Source: Streptomyces hilarionis
GTDB taxonomy: Bacteria; Actinomycetota; Actinomycetes; Streptomycetales; Streptomycetaceae
DNA: 35,756 bases
Assembly (NCBI RefSeq): GCF_024539675.1
Contig: NZ_JAHHIT010000097.1
Coordinates: 1-35,756, forward strand
Reading direction: 5' to 3'
This document shows positions 30,309 to 35,756 of the stretch, piece by piece (position 1 is the first letter of the stretch; each line of letters opens with the position of its first letter). The translations under genes and the position numbers were made by a program. The notes beneath the pieces were generated by a model. The model was not told where the DNA came from, did not search any database, and saw nothing but the letters and a program-made list of their open reading frames with translations.

Positions 30309-31496
30309 ATGTCCGCGACATCTTTCATCCCACGGCGACACCTGGCTCTCATGGTCGGCGTCGTCACCCTGATCGCCGCCGGGGCGACCGGCGCCGTCGC
30401 CCAGCCCCAGCGCTCCTCGCCCGGCGAGCGGTTGCGCCAGGACACCCGGGCCGTCCACGCCCTCGGCATCAGCGGCGTACAGGCCCGCGCGGTCGCGCCC
30501 GACGGCCGGGAGTCGGTCGCCACCAGCGGCACGGCAGACCTGCGCACCGGCCGGCCGGTCCCCGCGAACGGCCGCTTCCGCATGGCCAGCACGGCCAAGA
30601 CACTGGTGGCCACCGTCGTGCTCCAACTGGCGGCGGAGGGACGGCTGTCCCTGGACGACACGGTCGAGAGCCGGCTGCCGGGCGTGGTGCGCGGCAACGG
30701 CAACGACGGCCGCCGGATCACCCTCCGGCACCTGCTGCAGCACACCGCCGGCGTCCACGACGACCTGCCCGGATACACCACGCCCGAGGAGTACTACCGA
30801 CAGCGTCACGACGTGCACCGGCCCGAGCAGCTGATCGCCCGCGCGATGCGCCACGCCCCGGACTTCGCGCCCGGCGAGGGCTGGCAGTACTCCAACACCG
30901 GCTACATCCTGCTCGGTTCGATCGTCCACCGGCTCACCGGCCGACCCGTCCACCAGGAGATCGAAGAGCGCGTCCTGCGCCCGCTCGGCCTCGACGGGAC
31001 CCGCTGGACCGGCGTCTCCACCGACCTGCCCGGCCCGCACGCCCGGGGCTACCAACGCTTCGGCCCCGACGCCACGGTGGACGTCACCGACCAGATACCG
31101 GTGGACCACGAGACCGCGTTCACCACGACCACCCGGGACGAGAACCGGTTCCTGCGCGCGCTGCTCGCCGGCCGTCTGCTGCCCGCCCGGCAGCTGGCCG
31201 AGATGAAGCAGACCGTTCCCGTGAACGCGGAGGTCCAACGGCTGTGGCCCGGCGGCCGATACGGGCTCGGCCTCGTCGAACGCCCGCTGAGCTGCGGAGG
31301 AACCTACTGGAGCCACGAGGGCGGGGACGGCGGATACATCACCCTCAACGGCGTTGCCGAAGACGGCCGACGCAGCGTCGTCGTCTCCATGTCCGAGGCG
31401 CGCGGCGACACCCCGGAGCACATCCTGGAGCAGGAGAACGCGGCCGGGGCCCTGGTCGACCACGCGCTGTGCGCCGGGGGCCGGGACGACCGGTGA
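30309..31496 (+). CDS. Secreted serine hydrolase, class C beta-lactamase / DD-peptidase-like
   Basis: A 395-residue exported penicillin-binding-fold protein. The signal peptide (LALMVGVVTLIAAGATGAVAQ) ends near residue 31. All three active-site motifs are present: SxxK as S94-T-A-K97 (RMASTAKTL), YxN as Y194-S-N196 (GWQYSNTGY) and the third box HEGGDGG near residue 338, in place of KTG, as in many D-aminopeptidase/esterase-type relatives. Likely activities are DD-carboxypeptidase, esterase or beta-lactamase; the His-x-Gly box favours the R61-like or esterase groups. It is an independent, apparently leaderless transcription unit. Confidence 0.88.
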   Translation: MSATSFIPRRHLALMVGVVTLIAAGATGAVAQPQRSSPGERLRQDTRAVHALGISGVQARAVAPDGRESVATSGTADLRTGRPVPANGRFRMASTAKTLVATVVLQLAAEGRLSLDDTVESRLPGVVRGNGNDGRRITLRHLLQHTAGVHDDLPGYTTPEEYYRQRHDVHRPEQLIARAMRHAPDFAPGEGWQYSNTGYILLGSIVHRLTGRPVHQEIEERVLRPLGLDGTRWTGVSTDLPGPHARGYQRFGPDATVDVTDQIPVDHETAFTTTTRDENRFLRALLAGRLLPARQLAEMKQTVPVNAEVQRLWPGGRYGLGLVERPLSCGGTYWSHEGGDGGYITLNGVAEDGRRSVVVSMSEARGDTPEHILEQENAAGALVDHALCAGGRDDR

Positions 31497-31543
31497 CAGA
31501 GCGGTGCCCGGGCGCGCGGCCCGGCCGTCGCGCGCGCTCCGCC

Positions 31544-31573
31544 GTGACGCGGGCGGCCGTACGTGCGTAGTGT
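31544..31573 (+). promoter_or_regulatory. Putative promoter of the hydroxyquinol genes
   Basis: GTGACG (31544-31549), an 18-bp spacer and TAGTGT (31568-31573), about 45 nt before a perfect AGGAGG and the ATG at 31624. The -35 match is partial. Confidence 0.4.
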
Positions 31574-31623
31574 CGTCCCAGTCGGCCGGCCGCGGACGGC
31601 TGCCGCGCCCCAGGAGGTACGTC

Positions 31624-32505
31624 ATGCCCGGCACCGACGACGCCGCGAAGGCCATCACCGCCGCGGTCGTCGACAGCTTCCGTGACACCCCGGACCCCCG
31701 GTTGCGCGAACTGCTCCAGGCGCTGGTGCGCCACCTGCACGACTACGTGCGCGAGGTGCGTCCCACGACCCGGGAGTGGGAGCGGGCCGTGGACTACCTC
31801 ACCGCCGTGGGGCAGACCTGCGGCCCCACCCGTCAGGAGTTCATCCTGCTCTCCGACGTGCTGGGCGTCTCCATGCTGGTGGAGACCGTGAACGAACAGG
31901 GCGGCGGCACCGAGGGCACCGTCCTCGGCCCGTTCCACGTCGTGGCGTCCCCGCCGCGCGCGAGCGGCGACAGCATCGACCTGCTGGGTTCCGGGACGCC
32001 GTGCGTCGTCGCGCTGCGCGTCCTGTCGGCGGACGGCGCCCCGCTGGCGGCGGCGAGCGTCGACGTGTGGCAGTGCACCGAGGACGGCTTCTACGACGTC
32101 CAGCAGCCCGACGTCCAGCCGCCGGGCAACGGACGCGGCCTCTTCCGCACCGACGACGAGGGACGCCTCTGGTTCCGCACCGTCGTGCCCAGCCACTACC
32201 CCATTCCGACGGACGGCCCCGTCGGACGGCTCCTGGTCGCGACCGGACGGCACCCCTACCGCCCCGCCCACATCCACTTCGTCGTCGACGCCGACGGCCA
32301 CCGGCCGCTCACGACCCATGTCTTCGTCGCCGGCAGCCCCTACCAGGACTCGGACGCCGTCTTCGCCGTCAAGGACAGTCTCGTCGTCGACTTCGCGCAG
32401 GTCGACGACGTCGAGAAGGCGCACGCGCACCGGGTCGCCGCTCCGTTCCGCATGGCCGAGTTCGACATCGTCCTGGAACCCGGGACGGCCGGGGACGGCC
32501 GATGA
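31624..32505 (+). CDS. Intradiol dioxygenase, hydroxyquinol 1,2-dioxygenase-like
   Basis: A 293-residue non-haem Fe(III) enzyme that opens aromatic diols between the two hydroxyls. The helical dimerisation domain (about 1-95) precedes the catalytic barrel, in which the four iron ligands are clear: Y157 (EDGFYDVQQ), Y192 (SHYPIPTDGPVG), H216 and H218 (RPAHIHFVV). The overlap with a maleylacetate reductase gene (ATGA at 32502-32505) points to hydroxyquinol, which gives maleylacetate, rather than catechol. Together the two enzymes would feed 3-oxoadipate into the TCA cycle. AGGAGG at 7 nt makes the ATG at 31624 secure. No hydroxylase for resorcinol-type substrates lies nearby. Confidence 0.92.
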   Translation: MPGTDDAAKAITAAVVDSFRDTPDPRLRELLQALVRHLHDYVREVRPTTREWERAVDYLTAVGQTCGPTRQEFILLSDVLGVSMLVETVNEQGGGTEGTVLGPFHVVASPPRASGDSIDLLGSGTPCVVALRVLSADGAPLAAASVDVWQCTEDGFYDVQQPDVQPPGNGRGLFRTDDEGRLWFRTVVPSHYPIPTDGPVGRLLVATGRHPYRPAHIHFVVDADGHRPLTTHVFVAGSPYQDSDAVFAVKDSLVVDFAQVDDVEKAHAHRVAAPFRMAEFDIVLEPGTAGDGR

Positions 32506-33575
32506 CCGCGCCGCTCGCCTTCAGCTACCAGGCACTGCCCATGCGCGTGGTGATGGGGGCCGGCGCCCTGGACCGGCTCGCCGACGAGATCGACCGCGCC
32601 GGCCTCGAAAGGGTCATGGTGCTCTGCTCGCCCGGACGGCTACGGCCGGCCGAGAGCATCGCCGGACGGGTCGGCGCCCGCGTGGCGGACATCCACCCGC
32701 ACGCCCGTGCGCACGTGCCCGCCGCGTCCGCCGCCGAGGCCGCCCGGCGCGCCGCGGAGGTCGACGCGGACGGCTGCCTCGCCGTCGGCGGCGGCTCGGC
32801 CATCGGCCTCGGGAAGATCGTCGCCCTGCGGCTCGGTCTGCCGGTCCTCGCGGTGCCCACGACGTACGCCGGATCCGAGATGACGCCGGTGTGGGGCCTG
32901 ACGGAGAACGGCGTCAAGCGCACGGGCCGGGATCCGCGCGTCCTGCCGGTGTCCGTGCTGTACGACCCCGAGCTCACCGTCGGCCTGCCCGCGGCCGTCG
33001 CCGCGACCAGCGGCATGAACGCGATCGCCCACGCGGTCGAGGCCCTGTACGCGCCCGACGCCTCGCCGATCATCGACCTCATGGCCGAGGACGGCGTGCG
33101 GTCGCTCGCCCGCGCGCTCCCGGACGTCGTCGCCGACGGCGCCGACCTCGACGCCCGATCCCGCGCCCAGTACGGCGCCTGGCTGTGCGGCGCCTGCCTC
33201 GGGGCCACCACCATGTCGCTGCACCACAAGCTCTGCCACGCCCTCGGCGGCGCTCTCGACCTGCCGCACGCCGCCACCCACACCGTGGTCCTGCCGCACG
33301 CCCTCGCCTACAACCAGGTCGCGGCGCCCGCGGCGACGGCGAAGCTCGGCCGCGCCCTCGGCGCACCCGCCGACCCCGCCCTCGCGCTGTGGGACCTCGC
33401 CGGCCGGCTCGGCGCCCCGCGTTCCCTGCGCGAACTGGGCATGGCGCGGGACGACGTCGACCGGATCGTCGAGCTCACCCTGGCCGCCCCCTACGCCAAC
33501 CCCCGCGAGGTGACCGCGGACGGCCTCGGGCGGCTCCTGCACGCCGCCTGGTCGGGACGGCCGCCGGCCTGCTGA
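32502..33575 (+). CDS. Maleylacetate reductase (iron-containing alcohol dehydrogenase family)
   Basis: A 357-residue NAD(P)H-dependent reductase converting maleylacetate to 3-oxoadipate. It has the family nucleotide segment AVGGGSAIGLGKIVALR (about 94-110), the PTTYAGSEMTPVWG block that is diagnostic of maleylacetate reductases (cf. 'PTTYAGSE.T'), and the His-rich SLHHKLCHALGG (about 238-249) plus LPHAATHTVVLPHALAYN, where other family members bind metal. Its start codon overlaps the dioxygenase stop as ATGA, so the two are translationally coupled. It completes the lower hydroxyquinol pathway. Confidence 0.93.
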   Translation: MTAPLAFSYQALPMRVVMGAGALDRLADEIDRAGLERVMVLCSPGRLRPAESIAGRVGARVADIHPHARAHVPAASAAEAARRAAEVDADGCLAVGGGSAIGLGKIVALRLGLPVLAVPTTYAGSEMTPVWGLTENGVKRTGRDPRVLPVSVLYDPELTVGLPAAVAATSGMNAIAHAVEALYAPDASPIIDLMAEDGVRSLARALPDVVADGADLDARSRAQYGAWLCGACLGATTMSLHHKLCHALGGALDLPHAATHTVVLPHALAYNQVAAPAATAKLGRALGAPADPALALWDLAGRLGAPRSLRELGMARDDVDRIVELTLAAPYANPREVTADGLGRLLHAAWSGRPPAC

Positions 33576-33619
33576 GAGCCCGCCTCCGGGCTGTCGGCGC
33601 CTACTGCGACAATCGTCCC

Positions 33620-35689
33620 ATGACGGCGAAACTGCCCCTGCACAGCGCCCGTTGGCGCGACCTCCACGGTGTGACGGTCGACGAGCTGGCGGCCCTGCTG
33701 GAGGAGATGGCCGCCGCGCCGGCCGCCGGGGGCGGCGACGCGTGGCGGCACAGATGGACGGACCTGGCACAGGGTCTGCTGGACGACGGAACCGTCCACG
33801 ACGGCGCCTATGCGGCCCTGCCCCATCTCGTCGAGGCGGCAGCGCGGTGGGAGCCGCGCCGGTCCGTCGACTTCTGGATCGACCTGGGATGCGTCGTGAC
33901 CGCGGAGGACCGGCGTCCCGTCCCCGCGGATCTCGAGGCCGGGTTCGCGGCCGCGCTCCGGCTCGCCGAGCGGTCGGCCGTGCGCAGTCTGCTCGCCGGC
34001 GCTCCCGTCGAGAGCGCCGCCTCCCTCGCGCTCAGCTGCGTCGCCTTCGCCGGTCACCACACCGCCGCGGCACTGTGGTCCCTCACGCCCTCGGAACCCG
34101 AGGTGCGGCTGACGTGCCGCGGGTGCGACGCCGACACGGAGCTCCCCGCCTTCTTCGCGGACCCGGCGCGCCCGCCCTTCGACGTCCCGGAGCTGCCCGA
34201 GCCCCTCGACGCCCTTCCGGCAGAGAGCCCCTGGGCCGCGGTCGCGGCGGCGCTGGAGCACGCACCGCCCGCGCGGACGCCGGGGCAGGAGTGGGGGCCC
34301 GTCCTGCGCGTGGCACGCGACGTCGCGGCGGCGGGAGTGCCCCGGGCCGCCCCCGGGTGGGCCGTGCTGTGCCTGGTCGCCGGCGTGGTCGCGGTCACGG
34401 GCGTTCCGCGGCCGGCCGGGAGGGAGCTGGGCCGCCGACTGATGTCGCTCACGGGGAACTTCCGCTGCTGGAACTGCGAGCGGACATGGACGATCGCCGA
34501 CGGCCTGGCCGACGACCCGGCGGGCGCACGGCCCCTGAGCCCGGACACGCCGGCGTGGACCGACGGCGAGGGTCCGGCCGCGCCGCCGAAGCCCGCCCCG
34601 GCGCGCCGGCCGGGTGCGGCGGCGACCCGGCTGCGGCAGGAAGGCGACAGCCTCGTGGCCGTCGACGGAACGCCGTGGGGCCGCGTGGCGGCGTTGCCGG
34701 ACTCCGGGTCGGGTTTCCCGGGAGGCGTCGGCTCGCTGACGGTCGTCAGCGGCCCCGGTCGACCGCCACTCGTGGCGGGCGGCGGGGGCACGGGCGAGGT
34801 CCTCGTGTGGAATCCGGTCGACGGGCGACTCGCCCGCACCCCCCTGGCGGGTCATCACGAGCCGGTCTGCGCGCTGACGGCCGTCCCCCTGCCCGGGGGC
34901 GCGTCCGTGCTGGCGAGCGGGGACGACTCCGGGACGATCGCCCTGTGGGACGCGGCAGAGGGACGACTGCTCGCCGCTCGACCGGAGTTCGGGCAGGCGG
35001 TCCGGCATCCGCCCGGTCACCGGCCCGACGCGGTGACCGGCCTGTGCGCCGCCACCGTCCCCGACGGCCGGACCCTGCTGGTCTCCGCCACCCTCCGGGG
35101 CGCGGTCCGCCTGCGCGACCCGGCCACGGGTGAGCCGGTCGGGCGCCTCAACCCCTACGGCCGTCCGATCCGCTCGATGGCCGGCGTCCCGCTCGCCTCG
35201 GAGCACACGCTGATCGCGGCCTCGGACGGCAGGGGAGGGGTGGAGGTCTGGGATCCGGCCGTCGACGACCCCTGGGACAGCGGCGCCGCCGTGCAGCCCA
35301 GCCGACGCGCGCTCGACGAGGCCGGCCACCGGGTGGCGGCGGTGGCGGCGGTGCCCGGCCCGGCCCGGTCCCTGCTGGCCACGGGGGACGACCGTGGCGG
35401 CGTCATGCTGTGGGACCCGACGACCGGTCTCCCGGTCGGCGACGGCCTTGCCCCGTCGACCGGCACCGGGGGTGTTCCGCTCATGACCGCCGCCGTGTCG
35501 CCCGACGGGCGCCCCGTGCTGGTCGTCGGCAGCAGACACGGGCATGGCCTGCGGGTGTGGGAACCGGAGACCGGCGCGGTGCGGCACATCGCCCTCGACG
35601 TGACGCTCGCCTGTCTGGCCGCCACGGGCTCGCACCTGATCGTCGGCCACGACCGCGGAGCCCTGGTCGTCCCCCTCGCCGAGGGGTGA
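33620..35689 (+). CDS. WD40-repeat protein with two CxxC pairs
   Basis: A 689-residue cytoplasmic protein of unknown function. The N-terminal 320 residues are helical with HEAT-like character (LLDDGTVHDGAYAALPHLVEAA) and contain two separated CxxC pairs, CRGC near residue 163 and CWNC near 282, which could form one zinc site. After a Pro/Ala linker (about 315-340) at least six WD40 blades follow, each closing in a W/R-D/N pattern: LVWNP, ALWDA, RLRDP, EVWDP, MLWDP, RVWEP. Such proteins serve as protein-interaction platforms. GACAAT lies 6 nt before the ATG and no ribosome site is seen, so the gene is probably leaderless. It begins 44 bp after the maleylacetate reductase but a functional link is not evident. 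Confidence 0.82.
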   Translation: MTAKLPLHSARWRDLHGVTVDELAALLEEMAAAPAAGGGDAWRHRWTDLAQGLLDDGTVHDGAYAALPHLVEAAARWEPRRSVDFWIDLGCVVTAEDRRPVPADLEAGFAAALRLAERSAVRSLLAGAPVESAASLALSCVAFAGHHTAAALWSLTPSEPEVRLTCRGCDADTELPAFFADPARPPFDVPELPEPLDALPAESPWAAVAAALEHAPPARTPGQEWGPVLRVARDVAAAGVPRAAPGWAVLCLVAGVVAVTGVPRPAGRELGRRLMSLTGNFRCWNCERTWTIADGLADDPAGARPLSPDTPAWTDGEGPAAPPKPAPARRPGAAATRLRQEGDSLVAVDGTPWGRVAALPDSGSGFPGGVGSLTVVSGPGRPPLVAGGGGTGEVLVWNPVDGRLARTPLAGHHEPVCALTAVPLPGGASVLASGDDSGTIALWDAAEGRLLAARPEFGQAVRHPPGHRPDAVTGLCAATVPDGRTLLVSATLRGAVRLRDPATGEPVGRLNPYGRPIRSMAGVPLASEHTLIAASDGRGGVEVWDPAVDDPWDSGAAVQPSRRALDEAGHRVAAVAAVPGPARSLLATGDDRGGVMLWDPTTGLPVGDGLAPSTGTGGVPLMTAAVSPDGRPVLVVGSRHGHGLRVWEPETGAVRHIALDVTLACLAATGSHLIVGHDRGALVVPLAEG

Positions 35690-35717
35690 ACTCCCGCGAT
35701 CGTGTGGCACGTTCACC
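35685..35717 (+). terminator. Weak hairpin after the WD40 gene
   Basis: GGTGAAC (35685-35691) pairs with GTTCACC (35711-35717); the 19-nt loop is long, so this is a tentative terminator or operator. Confidence 0.3.
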
Positions 35718-35726
35718 TTGTCGCGC

Positions 35727-35756
35727 GGTGGCGGTGGCGGTGGCGGTGGCGGTGGG
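35727..35756. repeat. GGTGGC hexanucleotide tandem repeat at the window edge
   Basis: Four perfect GGTGGC units (35727-35750) are followed by GGTGGG at the last base of the window. The repeat may continue beyond it. A 6-bp period could encode Gly-Gly or Val-Ala runs if it lies in a gene that starts or ends outside. Confidence 0.7.

Overview
The window is chromosomal DNA from an actinomycete, most likely Streptomyces or a close relative. The evidence is very high GC with strong third-position GC bias, Tat and lipoprotein exporters, secreted plant-polymer enzymes with an actinobacterial CBM2 module, U-tract-free hairpin terminators and several promoters whose -10 lies 6-7 nt before the start codon (leaderless genes). 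I see no rRNA, tRNA, CRISPR array, IS element or phage module. Species cannot be read from the sequence.

Layout. (1) 19-3337: a divergent plant cell-wall pair, a Tat-exported GH43 glycosidase and a secreted feruloyl-esterase-like CE1 protein with CBM2; the shared spacer holds CGAAA/TTTCG palindromes. (2) 3506-7585: a TetR regulator divergent from an APC permease plus YtcJ-like amidohydrolase operon, with one inverted repeat covering both -35 boxes. (3) 7620-14071, minus strand: the most unusual locus. A stand-alone nucleoside phosphorylase/MTAN-fold protein overlaps a 1589-residue trypsin-NACHT-helical-repeat protein, which is coupled by ATGA and GTGA overlaps through an 18-codon micro-ORF to a peptide deformylase with a Cys-containing N-terminal extension. 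The first two proteins look like an NTPase-controlled biological conflict (possibly antiphage) system; the deformylase is an unexpected third member. (4) 14349-17480: msrA, a truncated lysozyme-like/peptidoglycan-binding gene, an RraA-like protein, a VOC protein and a decayed amino-acid-type ABC binding-protein fragment. (5) 17520-23356: a sugar uptake regulon: LacI regulator, ABC ATPase, permease and lipoprotein binding protein (minus strand), a divergent PfkB kinase and an ABM monooxygenase. A TGTCATCG(A/T)TGACA operator occurs twice in the divergent spacer and once just downstream of the monooxygenase promoter.

(6) 23663-27506: small genes: a YqeY-like protein, an ArsR-type regulator preceded by a 22-bp perfect inverted repeat, a 68-residue protein, a VOC protein, a cold-shock protein, a GtrA-like membrane protein whose promoter carries ArsR-like sites, and a free-standing TOPRIM protein. 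(7) 27610-35756: a malic enzyme, a GH16 protein lacking a signal peptide, a secreted serine beta-lactamase/DD-peptidase-like hydrolase, a two-gene hydroxyquinol pathway (intradiol dioxygenase and maleylacetate reductase) and a WD40 protein with two CxxC pairs, then a GGTGGC repeat running into the window edge.

How they work together: regions 1, 2, 5 and 7 are carbon-scavenging modules of a soil saprophyte (arabinoxylan and ferulate esters, an unknown amide or N-acyl compound, a sugar, hydroxyquinol-type aromatics), each with a local regulator or a visible operator. Region 3 is defence-like and stands apart functionally.
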